A stretch of DNA of 64,000 bases from Lepidostoma basale (GCA_022606425.2 JAHDVF020000246.1:124001-188000); one strand, 5' to 3'; positions 1 through 11,040 are shown, counted from the first letter of the stretch. The notes: generated by a model from the sequence alone, not told the origin. Program-made: numbers and translations.

Positions 1-49
1 GGCGTATGTAGAAGAAATACAAATATATAGTTTCAATTCATATACAATT

Positions 50-470
50 AAATCAAATCAAATCAGTTTATTTTCTCAAAAGACATTACAAACATTTTTT
101 ATATAATATTATAGTTTAAGGCATCTATTGAAAACAGGTAAAACATAATAAATATATAATACCAGGAACGCATGAGAGATGGTTCGACATTAGAAATACA
201 AGATACTCTCCAAAGTCAAGAGTATTTGCTTTCTGAACTTACTTTCACAAATATGAAAGACATCTATCTCCGAAGCGATCAGGTTCAGCAGTTTGATTGC
301 TCTCCCCACCGGCATCACCAGAGGCAGGTTGATGTTGGGAGATAAAATAGTCTGTGCTGACGCTGTCGAAGATAGCCATCCGAAACATAAAGATGGATAG
401 CCTTCAAGATGACGGAATTCTCAAAGAATCCCCTGATAAGTATGACAAATAGACATATTCAGATAGCCTT
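50..470 (-). mobile_element. Jockey/Kiri-like non-LTR 3' end
   Basis: Read on the minus strand this is the end of a non-LTR ORF2 and its 3' UTR, finishing in a tail of repeated GATTT at 50-66. It matches the copies at 1645, 31374, 33625, 54334 and 60647, which keep a clearer C-terminus (PAARTNLPLVTPVGRAIN, then SEIDVF). This copy is frame-damaged and 5'-truncated. The assignment to the Jockey superfamily rests on the C-terminal pattern and tail, not on an RT core. Confidence 0.7.
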
Positions 471-499
471 CAATCAACAAATTTTTTTTTTTTAGAAAG

Positions 500-1135
500 G
501 CATGACGATTCTATGTCATATTTCTTGTATAAAATAGGATATTTTTAAATCCTTGACATTGAGCGTAACGAATACTGATATAATCCCTGTACAGCGTATG
601 CCTTGTTAAACATTAAATTATTTTTCAAAGTTGAAATTCAGATCTTGTTATTTTCAAATCTCAAAAAAATGTAACGTGAACAAAATTACATATTCGCATG
701 GATCTAAAATAAAGAATTTGTTTACCGAATGTAAGTGGGGGGGTAAGTAAGGAGTTTCCATGTTCTTGACAAGGTAACACTACCTCTGAGAACTGAGTAA
801 TGTTTTTCGGGATTTGTTTTCTCTTGAGAATTTCATACGAAAACTAACATCCCTGAAAAATTGAAGTAACATAATATGAGACTACAGTCTCTAGGTACGT
901 TTAAATTATACTTTCGGTAAATGGATAATGATGGAAATGTCGAGAACATTATTTAAGTAATCAGAAAGCAGACTTTGAAAGTAAAGATATTCTTTTGAAA
1001 TATTTTTTTAAGCATAATAATAATTATAATAAGAAAACAATAATGAATGTTATTATTATTTGTTGAATTGTTCTTTGTAAATCGATGTAATTGGTATATA
1101 TTTTTTATATAAGTCTTTCATTGACCGAGGATAAC
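500..1135. other. AT-rich stretch, nothing recognised
   Basis: No open frame of note, no repeat family shared with the rest of the window and no RNA-like feature is visible. Confidence 0.5.
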
Positions 1136-1332
1136 TTGGCACGATCAAATAAATCAAATATTGAATGTCGGCCGTGTGAGGAGTCAGAGAAATCGACGCG
1201 CGTGCATGACACGAAGTATGAATGTTGAGGAAGCAAGAGAAATATGTCAGGAAAGAAAAGTGTGGCAGTTCATTCTTTCTGCCTACCCCTTCGGGGAGAC
1301 GGCGCGATGGTTAGTTAGTTAGTTAGTTTTCT
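1136..1332 (+). mobile_element. Family A non-LTR 3' end
   Basis: A 5'-truncated copy of the commonest repeat. It starts inside the conserved HDQINQI segment, runs through the NRRACMT and SAYPFGETA coding end and finishes in (TTAG)n. Only the last ~60 codons are present, with a substitution in the stop region (CGCGATGG rather than CGTGATGG). Confidence 0.85.
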
Positions 1333-1356
1333 TTTATTTTTTATTTTTATTATTTA

Positions 1357-1556
1357 TTTACACCTGAAGATAGGTTTCTTCCGAAATATGTCGTGTTTTT
1401 TTTTAATATTTTGTGAATTATAAACAAAGTTATTTTTCTCGACATGTTTCGAAGGCTTACACCTTCATCATCGTGAGATCGATACTTAGTGTTTACGAAT
1501 ATATCGTTTTCTCGATGATGAAGGTGTGTAAGCCTTTGAAACATGCTGAGAAAAAT
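1357..1556. mobile_element. PLE-type fold with hammerhead-like motifs
   Basis: Three hammerhead-like motifs lie close together. On the plus strand, 1364-1392 reads CTGAAGA, a stem-loop, GAAA and GTC. On the minus strand, 1471-1441 reads ATGATGA, a stem-loop, GAAACATGTC. A degraded plus-strand mate of the second ends near 1549. The last two form a foldback. The arrangement resembles the terminal repeats of Penelope-like elements. Confidence 0.55.
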
Positions 1557-1636
1557 AAACTCAAAAGTGAAAAAACAGTGTTTTAATTCATAGAAATTCG
1601 TCATTGATGTTGAAATGTAAATGTCATTGATTATAG

Positions 1637-1864
1637 TTGATCATAGATGTTGGTCTTTTTGTCCCCGATAGATATCTCCGACAGCGACAGCACATATTGT
1701 TTTACCTACCGGCCGCCAGAACCAATCTGCCTCTGGTGACACCGGTGGGAAGAGCAATTAGTATGCTGAACGCGGTCTCCTCGGAGATCGACGTCTTTCA
1801 TGTTAGTGAAAGTACGTTCAGGGGACAAATACTCTTGACTTTGGAAAGTATCTTGTCTTCCTAA
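1637..1864 (+). pseudogene. Jockey/Kiri-like RT C-terminal remnant
   Basis: A 75-codon open frame carries PDRYLRQRQHILFYLPAART and VTPVGRAI, the extreme C-terminus of a non-LTR ORF2 downstream of the RT domain. It has no catalytic residues. The same segment recurs at 54397-54630 (plus) and 33684-33926 (minus). The upstream ORF is missing, so it cannot act alone. Confidence 0.75.
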
Positions 1865-1984
1865 TGTCGAACCATCACTAATGCGTTCCTGGTTAAAAAT
1901 ACCTGTACTCAATAGATGCCTTAAACATTTATGCTGTTTGTAATGTCTTTTGAGTAAATAAACTGATTTGATTTGATTTGATTT
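1645..1984 (+). mobile_element. Jockey/Kiri-like non-LTR 3' end
   Basis: Coding end, 3' UTR containing AATAAACTGATTTG and the (GATTT)n tail at about 1966-1984. It is the best preserved tail of this family in the window and the inverse of the copy at 50-470. Confidence 0.8.
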
Positions 1985-2054
1985 AAAATTCCGCAGTGTT
2001 AACGCCTTAAGTTTAACTAATATTAAAAAAAGTAAAGTTATTTTCATTTAACAG

Positions 2055-2330
2055 TTTATAATGTAAAAGTATCATTGTGTTTCGGCCAAACGACCCAAAC
2101 ACTTCCAGCCGCCACAAGCGCCCAAAATCGATTCTCTTTCAGAGGAACACTCCGGGCCACACAAATCATACCCCCGAATAAACTAACAACCCACCAAATC
2201 ACTTTCCAACAATGTTCCCATCAGACGTAAGAGGAATAGCCACATGAGCTGAACCTCTGTAAGCCAGAAGATCCAAGTCCAAGTCCAAGTTTCGGCCAAA
2301 ATAATGGAAAGTTATTTTTCATTTCTAAGT
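2055..2330 (+). mobile_element. PLE fragment interrupted by a short non-LTR tail
   Basis: The host piece is the recurrent AAGTATCATAGTGTTTCGGCC flank also seen at 14505, 43500 and 45525. It is split by an insertion at 2091-2288 and resumes as TTCGGCCAAAATAATGGA. The split duplicates GTTTCGGCCAAA (2079-2090 and 2289-2300). Confidence 0.65.
2091..2288 (+). mobile_element. Family J non-LTR tail with (CCAAGT)n end
   Basis: A 198-bp insertion bounded by the 12-bp duplication GTTTCGGCCAAA and ending in three CCAAGT units. A related copy lies inverted at 29826-29980. Target duplication plus a 3' short-tandem tail is what a 5'-truncated target-primed retrotransposon leaves. The coding content is not identified. 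Confidence 0.65.
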
Positions 2331-2396
2331 TAGTTTTTATTATATGGTGAATTGTTAAGTTCTTGTACTGTTTTGCATGTGTAGATTGGATTCGAG

Positions 2397-2603
2397 ATGT
2401 ATGAATTATACAGTCCGTACATAGCTATTAACAAAGAAGTAAAATCATCCATTCACCCCGGGTCAGTCCTGCCGTATCCCGTTTCAATCAGCGGCTCGCC
2501 CGTGTATTCGGTAGCGATTAGTGGACCCTGCTGGTATTATTGTTCCTCTAAGCGACCGTGTTACTCGGCCGGGGGTGGTATTTGGGCTAACCAGTGGTGG
2601 TAA
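2397..2603 (+). other. Unassigned open frame, 68 codons
   Basis: A short frame rich in proline, tyrosine, serine and tryptophan (VYSVAISGPCWYYC, ending WANQWW). Its local GC is higher than the surroundings. The first bases (GATTCGAGATGTATGAA) recur at 59277-59292 next to a SINE, so the start lies in repeated DNA. It could be a host exon fragment or repeat-derived; I do not recognise it. Confidence 0.2.
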
Positions 2604-2698
2604 CTGCTATCATTCAAGTTTTAAATTTGATTTTTATGTAATTTTTTCGATATACTGAATTTTTAGCTGTGAATTCAAATTTGATCAAATTGAATAAC

Positions 2699-2775
2699 AA
2701 AACCATCACGCCGTTTCCCCGCAGGGGTAGGCAGAGAGAATGTACCGCCACACTACTCTATCCTGATATACGGTA
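2699..2775 (-). mobile_element. Family A 3' end, (TTG)-type subfamily
   Basis: The minus strand carries only the terminal coding block (SAYPCGET) with the CCCCGCAGGGG variant seen in the 24840 copy. About 75 bp of the element survives. Confidence 0.7.
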
Positions 2776-2959
2776 CCATTTGTTTTTTGTTTTAAAATAT
2801 GAACAAATTCTCATAAAAAATCTTTTTCGAAACATAAAATATTAGCCCATTAATCTCTTATAAATATAATGTCCCTGTTACTCAAAAAAATAAAATCAAA
2901 AGGGGAGAAACACTTTTTTTTTAATTCATAAAAAACGTCCTACAAACATATTTAGCGAA

Positions 2960-3345
2960 ACGTACATACAGGTCGATTCTTTCGGACCTTTAAAATTTAT
3001 TGATTTATTCATGTCGTGCTTTCCTTGGTCTTCCGTGGGTTCTCATTATACCCACACTGCTTGTATACAACATTTTTACAATTCTTCTATCGTAAATTCG
3101 TTTATTTTATATCCAAACCATCTCAGGGATCATTTTAAACATTTTTCTTATGATGCAACCATCACGTTTTCCTCGGTCTTTCTCGACTCTGTACTCAATT
3201 CATTTCTTCATTCATGCGTTCCATGTGACCACTCATCATTCTCCTGCCAGTTTCATGCTTATCTTTCATACATAATGGATTTATCGATTATTTTTAAAAT
3301 ACCGATTTTCCATTATTATTTTTCTCTTAGACGAATGAAAATATA
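2960..3345 (-). mobile_element. Family A, scrambled inverted remnant
   Basis: Minus-strand pieces of the RWFGHMERM and GRPRKTW region occur out of order, with a repeated CGTTTTCCTCGGTCT block. It abuts the plus-strand copy at 3331, so the two copies face each other. Internal deletions make the reading frame unusable. Confidence 0.6.
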
Positions 3346-3703
3346 AGAAGTGAATGCGGTGCGAATGATGGTGTCATGAACAAAATATAGAAAGGATCAT
3401 TTAAATGGTTTGGACATATGGAAAGAATGAATGAAGAAAGAATGGTAAAAAAACATATATGCTAACGATGTAAATGGAACCAGAAATAGAGGAAGACCGA
3501 GGAAAACGTGGCACGATCAAATAAATCAAATATTGAATGTCGGCCGTGTGAGGAGTCAGAGAAATCGACGCGCGTGCATGACACGATGTATGAATGTTGA
3601 GGAATCGAGAGAAATATGTCAGGAAAGAAAAGTGTGGCAGTCCATTCTTTCTACCTACCCCTTCGGGGAGACGGCGTGATGGTTAGTTAGTTAGTTAGTT
3701 ACC
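3331..3703 (+). mobile_element. Family A non-LTR 3' end
   Basis: Begins just before the NIRSECGANDGVMNK-like segment and runs through RWFGHMERM, GRPRKTWHDQINQI and the NRRACMT block to (TTAG)n at 3684-3703. There is a one-base expansion in an A-run near 3450, so the frame is broken. Confidence 0.85.
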
Positions 3704-3704
3704 G

Positions 3705-4059
3705 ATTATCCATAAATATAAAATAATACAAAACCGCCACTGCAAAGTAAGGTTTGCGGAATGGAATCTAATATTAACCGGCAGGTAGAGGAGGCTGGAG
3801 GACGAGGAACACGGAGAGGGCGGTGGACAAACTTCGGATAATAATACCAGTCGCCAGTCACTAGGATACGTAAATCTTAGTTAAAGGGTTTGTAAACGCT
3901 CCATAGTAACGTATTTCACGGTGGTTTTAGACCTTCATATTCAAATGCTAATATTTTTGTACTTGCATAAGTAACTTTCCCACAATTCACTTAGTAAACT
4001 AAATATTTTTTCTTAAACTTAAATCTAAAACTTCATATTATAATAGATAACAACACTTT
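3705..4059. other. No recognised feature
   Basis: A short GC-richer patch (3780-3840) lies in an otherwise AT-rich spacer. No repeat family or gene is seen. Confidence 0.4.
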
Positions 4060-4456
4060 GAATGTATACAAATTCTTGTAGACAAATACTGGATTTCACC
4101 CATTGCGGATAAATTATTTTTATTTTATAAGGATTAATTGTATCTCAATAGAGACGAAGATGTTAATTGTTTTCTGGGAACAGAAGGTGGTTTAACAACA
4201 TTCCCCATTCCGCATTTTTTTTTCCTTATGACCACCACGTCTGATACATTTTTGTAACTTGTATATATGGTAGGATTCCACGCCTGACGTGGTGGTCATA
4301 AGGAAAAATAATGAGGAATAGGGAATGTTGTTAAACATAAAGCGATCGCTCAACCCAACCAATGACAGGTCATAAGTCCTGTAAGCGCCTCGGCCACCAT
4401 CTTCTGTTCCCAGAAAACAATTAACATCTTCGTCTCTATTGAGACACAATTAATCC
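4060..4456. mobile_element. Foldback family E, copy 1
   Basis: An inverted repeat: the left arm begins GGATTAATTGTATCTCAATA (4131) and the right arm ends with its complement at 4456. Inside both arms is ACATTCCCCATTCCGC near a CCACCACGTCTGA motif. An outer segment starting near 4060 (TGTATACAAATTCTTGTAG) recurs at the far side of copy 4. The right arm carries an extra ~80 bp (CCAATGACAGG region), so the left arm has a deletion. Confidence 0.7.
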
Positions 4457-4664
4457 ATATTAGATATTTGAAACGAATGAAAACGTATGTTTGCAAGGAG
4501 ATTTTTTGGGAGAAAAAAAAACAGACTTAATTTTTCGTATTATTTTCCTGAACAATCATGTACTTCAAGTACTGAAATAATGACACAGCAGAATATCATT
4601 TTTTTAAATATGATTTATTTATGAATTAAAACACTTATGTTGTGATTCTGAAAACGGCCATGTT

Positions 4665-4827
4665 CGAAGTAGGAACAATCGACGAGCGTGCATGTCACGA
4701 TGTGTGAATGTAGAAGAGGCGCGAGAATTACGCCAGGATAGAACAATGTGGCGATCCATCCTCTCTGCCTATCCCTCGGGGGAAACGGCGTGATGCTTAG
4801 TTTGTGAGTTAGTTAGTTAGTTAGTTT
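4665..4827 (+). mobile_element. Family A non-LTR 3' end
   Basis: A truncated copy starting at the NRRACM block. It diverges more than most (AAACGGCGTGATGCTTAG end) and finishes in (TTAG)n. Confidence 0.8.
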
Positions 4828-4829
4828 TT

Positions 4830-5865
4830 TTCACATTTGACAATATTTCGTATGTTTACACTTTTCTTACCGGGTAAAAAATAAACACAATATAAAAAAC
4901 GGTGTTATAATTTGTAAAAAAAGTCATCAGGGTAATAAAAAAAAGATAAAAAAAAAACTGCAAATTTTCAATTTATTCTTAATTTTTAGATTTTAGGAGT
5001 AACTAATGACTTAATAGAAATATTTGTAAAAATATAATAATATTATATGTGTACATATATACTTATTATATTTTTATTCACTCACTCTCGCTAAAAACAA
5101 TTTTTTTTTTTAGATATTTCAGATAGAATTTGAGTTTCATATTGCACATTTTGGTTCTCAAATCAGTTATGATATCCAAGAATTATCTCGATGAATTTAT
5201 TCGAGACAAACACATCTTCGAAAATACTTATATTATATTTCATTTGCATCAGAATGTAGCGAGAGAGTTTTTTTATGTAGGCTCAAATGTCTAGAATCTT
5301 TCATAGCGATATAACCATAAATGCCGGGGACATTCCGTGAGAAAGAAGTGGGTACATCTGAGAGTAAGCATGTTATGTGCAAATTGTGGCCATACTACAA
5401 ACCGGGCGATTATTCTGAGTGTCGCGTATCTTACATTGCTTTTACTCCAGCCCTCTAGGCGTGGCTCGAGAACACTGCAGAGTGAAAATACAAAAAAAAT
5501 ACAAAGCGTATGACAGCAAAAACGTGTTACTGAAATAGCATTTACTACGCTATGTGAACGCGAGCACACTCGAGGGATGGTACCAGGGCTGCCAACTAAC
5601 ACTTTTTCTAAACCATGCGCTTCTATTTGTATTTAAATTACATTCAGTACCTATCTATCTATTTTTTTGTAGACACGTGTTCTCTGAAGCATAAATTATT
5701 CAATTACTTCGCTGAATATACTTTCAGAAAAGTATTTCTTGCGAACATATCCAACTATAAATTATGAGCAAACAAAAATTATAATTTATATCTGAATTTA
5801 AAAAAAACTCACCCCGTTTCTCAGAAAGTATATATAAAAGAAAAAGAGAAATTAGGCAATTAATT
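4830..5865. other. No supported feature
   Basis: AT-rich. A GC-richer block at 5320-5600 is open on the minus strand for 103 codons, but the translation (cysteine- and phenylalanine-rich) resembles nothing I know and lacks a credible gene context. Confidence 0.35.
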
Positions 5866-5867
5866 TA

Positions 5868-5990
5868 GATGGTATTAATAAAAAAACGACGATTTTTTAA
5901 TAATACGACAGACCTATCTGTCGATGCCAGCCAACCTGGCGAAACCGATCGCTTTCAAATAAAGGTAATTTTTTTTTTAAAAGGAATATA
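5868..5990 (+). mobile_element. PLE end with hammerhead-like motif, CTGTCGA subtype
   Basis: At 5918-5950 the order is CTGTCGA, stem II GCCAG/CTGGC, GAAA, CCGATC. It matches the inverse motif at 16032-16070 including the shared flank (ACGATTTTTTAATAA). The canonical core would be CTGANGA, so A6 is replaced by T here and in the other subtype copies. Confidence 0.6.
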
Positions 5991-6394
5991 GAACTCCCGC
6001 CACATACCCGAGGCTGTTATAGGGCGTAGCGGCGCCCTTTTATCAGCCTCGCTCGTACACTCCCTGGGCCTGTCCCCGGTCCATCCGGGACTTACATTTA
6101 AATACGGCAACAACAAGGGGGTGCCAGACCACATTTAATCTACTCAATTTCACTTCTATGCTCCGCTGTACATTCGCGGCTGTCCGCAAAATCTGCAAGG
6201 TGGAAGATATTGTCAGATGAGACAGAAGCCACTGGAATGCGTACGTGTAGAGATTGGATTTCTCCAGAATCCCACATGTTGTGATGCATCAAATATCTTT
6301 TGGCTACCGTCCCTGCCGGGAGATCGCTAAAGAGATGGAGGGATAGCTGGTAGTCAACTTCCCAAGAGAGGCCAGTCTGACTACAGAAACGCCT
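5991..6394 (+). mobile_element. RTE-like non-LTR remnant
   Basis: A GC-richer block. 6180-6250 translates to an RKICKVEDIV-type segment and 6310-6350 to a KRWRDSW block, both also found in RTE-C copies at 34495 and 55021. It is frame-broken, and its 3' side is cut by the piggyBac-like element inserted at TTAA 6395-6398. Confidence 0.5.
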
Positions 6395-6398
6395 TTAA

Positions 6399-7152
6399 CC
6401 GTCGCGTTGCCATGTGGTCAATTGAGTTTCCACTGCCAATTTAAAGTTGATTTTCTTAAAACCTATGGACCCTAATATTATAAAAAAAATTGTAATCCTC
6501 CATTGAAGTGTTCTCAATATTTCGTAATAAAAAAAAAAGCAAAAAATTACTTCCTTCATCCCAAAAAAGCATATTTTCTAAGACTGCCCTCACCTTCATT
6601 CGTGTTAAGGTAGAATTTGTTTTGCTAATATTTACAACTTTATCAAAAGTGACAAATACTTACTCGCTGTTTTGAACATATTATAAATTATATCTTTGAC
6701 CTTTTCAATAGGTACGTAATAATACCGACTGGATGAAAACGCACCACGTAACTTAATAATATCAGAACTGTGAAAATATTAACACTTTACCAAAAGGGAC
6801 AAATATTAATACGTACTCGTTGTCTTGAACGTACTATACATTTTGCCTAGGTGCCTTTAGTGGGCCGCGCCGCGCGGCGCTTGTTTAGACCTGATTTTAG
6901 TCGATCGTATGCCGTGACGCATTACATATCAGAAATCGCATGGTTCCAGAAAAAAATTAATCATGATATGTTTTTCAAATAATCCATGTATGTTATAGAT
7001 ATCGATCTATTCCTAATGAAATTCCCTACAAGATGACATAAATTAAATTTTGATTCATCTAGTCATATGCTTGATATTTAGATAAAGTTAGCGGTAAACT
7101 GAACTTACCACATGGGAGCAAGCGTTTTGTTTTGAACACGGTACGTTAAGGG
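6399..7152 (+). mobile_element. piggyBac-like non-autonomous element, copy 1
   Basis: A 754-bp element flanked by TTAA at 6395-6398 and 7153-7156. The left end is CCGTCGCGTTGCCATGTGG; the right end read inward is CCCTTAACGTACCGTG. Subterminal inverted segments share CCATGTGG and AGTTTNCC. There is no transposase frame. Inside are two diverged direct repeats (near 6630-6680 and 6785-6835) and a GC-rich self-complementary core at about 6862-6885. TTAA targeting and CC(Y) ends indicate the piggyBac superfamily. Confidence 0.82.
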
Positions 7153-7156
7153 TTAA

Positions 7157-7680
7157 GGAGAAGAAAAATAGGAGTATGAAGAAAATCCATTAAGACGATT
7201 TCAGTTGAATCATAAGATTATCTTACTTTTGTTGATATTTGATAGTTTGCAATTACACGTAAATCTAAAGCAACGCATCCACTAGCAAGTAATCAACCGT
7301 AAATATACTTCCCCAAGTGCCATTTACTATGTAAAGATCCTTTGGAAGTTTATCCTAGTAAAACGTTATTGTTCTATTTTTTGTGTTTCCGCAGTAAAAT
7401 GCATTTACGTAAGTAGACGCTTCGCTTATAAACACTATCAACTCTACTTATAAGAATCTTTTTAACATGTAATAGTGCTCACGAACGAAGCAATCGCATT
7501 AGGGGTTCACAATTTTACGGAAGGAAGTAGATTACATAAGTCGTCGGACTCTAAAAATGACCATCACTATGAAATATTTGATAACAATACATATTTTATT
7601 TATTGATTCTTGAACAATGATATACAACTTCAGATTTAATAATGAATACGATCGAAAATGTCTGTGTTCTAGAACTTTTA
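7157..7680. other. No supported feature
   Basis: AT-rich spacer without open frames or window repeats. Confidence 0.45.
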
Positions 7681-7683
7681 TTA

Positions 7684-8170
7684 TATTTTATAGAAATAAC
7701 ATGTGACGCCTTGCTGAGGTATTATCAAATGTTTTTACATTATCAAACATTAAATTTGATAGTGCATTGATGTTTGAGGTATTAGTTTTGTAAAACTCCA
7801 TTATTAATTAATAAAAGTTAACACGATTGTTTCGTAGTTTTACTTGGATTAAATTTATATATTAAGTTAAATAAATAGTTGTGACTAATATGTTTCGCCT
7901 TGCGAGGGGCATTATCAAACTGTAAAAATGTTTGAGGGTGCCCTCGCAAGACCAAACAAATTTGTCAGAACTATTTATGTAATTTATTATATAAATTAAA
8001 TACAAATAAAACCATGTAACAGTCGTTTTTTTCTATTATAAATTAATAATGGAGTATCACAAAACTAATACCTCGACCATCATTGCACTATCAAATGTTT
8101 GAAAATGTAAAACATTTAATAATACCTCAGCAAGGCATCATATACGTATGTTATTCCCATATACAAATAT
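7684..8170. repeat. ~480-bp imperfect palindrome of PLE-type sequence
   Basis: The left arm (from about 7690) and right arm (to about 8165) are inverted copies centred near 7925. Each contains CGCCTTGC(T/G)AG, CATTATTAATT and a GCGAAAC or related motif. The minus-strand motif at 7890-7918 reads TTGATAATGCCCC, a stem-loop, GCGAAACATATTAGTC, a degraded hammerhead-like core. Short pieces of the same family occur at 37525, 51300 and 58330. Confidence 0.65.
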
Positions 8171-8640
8171 AAAAACACTTTTTTGAAAACAGAGGTTTTC
8201 ATTCGTATTTTTTTACATCAACATTTGATAATGTGAAGCATTTTACAGCAATAAATAATATTTTTCATTCTATCAAACTTCTGTTTATGTTTACAATTGA
8301 ATTAAAACTCGCTTTATATAATTTTAGTAAAGTTATTCTGGTTTATATATTTGAGTGTTATTTGGGGTTGGTAAAAACTTAAGAGGAATGCTTGTCTATT
8401 TATTGGTGGATATGTTATATTTGTTTTTTGAGCAATGATGCAATTTTCGATAAGAATCAAAAAAGTCAGTTTTCAACAATTTTTCAAAATATTTTTGGGA
8501 TTTATATGTTTTCTCTTTATTAGGTATTATGTCTCCCTATATAAAGTCATTAAACTTCGAGATATCGTTTTCATTCATATTAATGATAAATAAATAATAT
8601 TTCCATAATAAACACTACATATGTTGTTAGAAATTCACAC
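8171..8640. other. No supported feature
   Basis: AT-rich with nothing recognised. Confidence 0.45.
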
Positions 8641-8654
8641 TTTATTGTTCATTA

Positions 8655-8806
8655 ACTACGAAATTGTAATTATACAATAATTGACACCTACTAGCTTCGC
8701 TTGTACCCAAGCTTCATCAAGGCAATATAAAAAACTTGAATATTAATAAAAAATGTTTATATATTGCTTTGATGATGCTTGGATACAAGAGAAACTATTC
8801 GGCGTC
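8655..8806. repeat. Hammerhead-like palindrome, PLE-type
   Basis: The minus-strand motif at 8720-8684 reads TTGATGA, stem II GCTTG/CAAGC, GAAG, then GTGTC. The plus-strand mate at 8769-8806 reads TTGATGA, GCTTG/ACAAG, GAAA, then GCGTC. Each copy has lost different core bases, and both have T where the canonical C3 is expected. The pair is head-to-head with a ~50-bp spacer. Confidence 0.55.
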
Positions 8807-8860
8807 AAGTAAAGTCAAGTCAAGTATTTTATTTAATATATTTATTGATAAAGGAAAATG
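8802..8860 (-). mobile_element. Short-tandem tail, probable truncated retrotransposon
   Basis: GTCAAGTAAAGTCAAGTCAAG followed by TATTTTATTTAATAT looks like the complement of an A-rich 3' end with an (ACTTG)n tail. Too little remains to name a family. Confidence 0.3.
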
Positions 8861-8869
8861 AAAAAAAAT

Positions 8870-9720
8870 GTATGATTACTTATAAATCCAAAAACGTTAT
8901 ATAAACTAATCGTGTTTTATTAAGACCAGGTGTAATTACATAGCAGATACATGACAATTAAATAGTACTACTTGGAAGTAATGTATTGCTGTTCTCCTAT
9001 ATAGTATAATATGAATAATAAAAAAGCTCTCTCATGGAAAACTTGGCAATAAAAGTTTTCAAACTATTGACTTTATAAACATTAAATATTCATCATAATA
9101 TATCTCGCTAGTATCACATTATAAAAGCTATCTATCCAAAAACTATTACGCTAGTACGCTTTTTGTCATTTTTCATACCAGTTTTTTTATTCCATTATCA
9201 GCAATCGAAAAAAATCAAAATCAATTCCCTAGACAGTATCCAAAAATATGTCGGCGTAAAGCAAGTGAGGGAAACGAGCGATGAAAACCTGCTACCGTCT
9301 GTTTTAATATGAAAAGTTGGGGCATTTTAACTTCTAGACAGCTGTTCAAAATTGCTATGTTTTTCTTGCATATTATGGGCGAGTTTCGGGATTTTCAAGA
9401 CACTACATATCTTATTCAGAAAGTTTGGTCTGCCGAAATCACCCCGGCGATATGTATGCAAATAACTAAGGCACGCTGAGCGGTCTTGAGTTAAACTGGG
9501 TTTGTGAATTCTGAGATTAAATCATGTCATTTCATTAAGAAGACGTGAAAAAATCTCAGTATCTCTTAATAAACTTTAAGACAGATTTAAGGAATCATTG
9601 AGAGAAATGAATGCTATGTAATTTTAATAACTCATTAAAAAAGTAATCTTTCAATATGAATTTAGACATGATGATTTTTAATGAAGTTAATTTGTGAGGC
9701 GATAAATTTTCTTTCCGAAA
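8870..9720. other. No supported feature
   Basis: AT-rich spacer; no repeat family or frame recognised. Confidence 0.4.
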
Positions 9721-9724
9721 ATAA

Positions 9725-9850
9725 ATTATGGCCAATGAACAAAATAACAAAAGGTTCATTTAAATGGCGTATGCATATGTAAAGAATGATTGAATTAAGA
9801 ATGAGATATTTTAAGATGGAGTAGACAGCGGAAGAGGGACTAGTATGGTA
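9725..9850 (+). mobile_element. Family A internal fragment
   Basis: AATGAACAAAATAACAAAAGG and the following bases correspond to the VMNKIMKG - RWFGHMERM segment, heavily mutated. It is followed by fragments of another non-LTR element. Confidence 0.45.
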
Positions 9851-9863
9851 ATTTTCAAAGAAT

Positions 9864-10010
9864 GGACATCACCCGTCTTCTATAAAGTGCATTATATAAT
9901 CAGCCTCACGGGACTTGTCCTCGCGGAAGACTTCCAACAAGCTGAATAGACAGTTGTAGATCCATCTAACTGAAATAACAACCCTCTGGAGAACATAACA
10001 GATAGTTCCA
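9864..10010 (+). mobile_element. RTE-like tail fragment
   Basis: Encodes a degraded MDITRLL - NQPHGTCPRG block that matches the element at 30488-30705 on the other strand. No frame remains open. Confidence 0.45.
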
Positions 10011-10023
10011 GAACAAGGAAAAC

Positions 10024-10622
10024 TAAGAAGATATTTTTATGAAATTTCTACTCGCATATCATGACAGAAAAGTGTGCCGACCCACTATTTCTGTGTACCC
10101 CTTCAGATAAACGGAATAATTATATTAGATAGCTTATTTTTATTATGTATGGAAGCGAAGCATGGAACTGGCAAAATAAGGATGAAAGTAGAATAAATGC
10201 AGTAGAAATAAGATCTCTTAGACGAATGTGTGATACTCTGTGTATGATAGAGTGTCGAATGAAAATTAAGAAGTGAATGCGGTGCGAATGATGGTGTCAT
10301 GAACAAAATAATGAAAGGATCATGAAGGTAGTTTGGACATATGGAAAGAATGAATGAAGAAAGAATGGTAAAAAATTATATAATATGTTAATGATGTAAA
10401 TGGAACCAGAAATAAAGGTAGACCGAGGAAAACGTGGCACGATCAAATAAATCAAATATTGAATGTCGGATATGTGAGGAGTCAGAGAAATCGACGCGCG
10501 TACATGACACGGTGTATGAATGTTGAGGAAGCGAGAGAAATATGTCAGGAAAGAAAAGTGTGGCAGTCCATTCTTTCTGCCTACCCCTTCGGGGAGACGG
10601 CGTGATGGTTAGTTAGTTAGCT
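10024..10622 (+). mobile_element. Family A non-LTR, two joined pieces
   Basis: A mutated terminal piece (10050-10115) is followed by a longer copy from 10130 (YGSEAWNWQNKDESRIN-like) through the RWFGHMER, GRPRKTW and NRRACMT blocks to (TTAG)n at about 10606-10622. It begins upstream of most copies in the window. Frameshifts occur around 10240-10270 and 10370. Confidence 0.8.
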
Positions 10623-11035
10623 TATCTCATAATGACACCTGACAAAAATAACCCAGGTTTAAATGGATATTGCCAAAATTTCACAATACGTTCACATTCG
10701 ATACAGGAGACTTTTGTTTGTGTAAAATTTTAAAACAAACAAAACATTATTCCTCGACCTCAAACGAATTCCATGGAGGTTTGACATAAATATTTTGTGT
10801 ATTTGTAAAATGAAATGCTCTTTATTTTGTCTGAAGGTTAAACAAATAAAGGGTTTATCCCCTGAAATAAAAGGGTTTTACGGAAATAATATATTCCGAT
10901 AAAAGAATTCCAATAATATTTAACACGTTCGTTTCAGAAATTAAAATAACGGTCGCCAGCAAATAGTAATTACATTCATTTCATTGTTTCTTGAACAAAC
11001 GCGTGAAGCTCTTATTTTTTTTCTATTTCATCTTA
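10623..11035. other. No supported feature
   Basis: AT-rich spacer. Confidence 0.4.
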
Positions 11036-11040
11036 TTTTA

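Noticed and set aside
1304..1332. (TTAG)n runs as telomeric repeats
   Set aside because: Insect telomeres are usually TTAGG; these runs are short, always follow family A coding ends on the matching strand, and are its 3' tail.
5291..5602. 103-codon minus-strand gene
   Set aside because: No recognisable domain, odd cysteine/phenylalanine composition and no supporting splice or promoter context.
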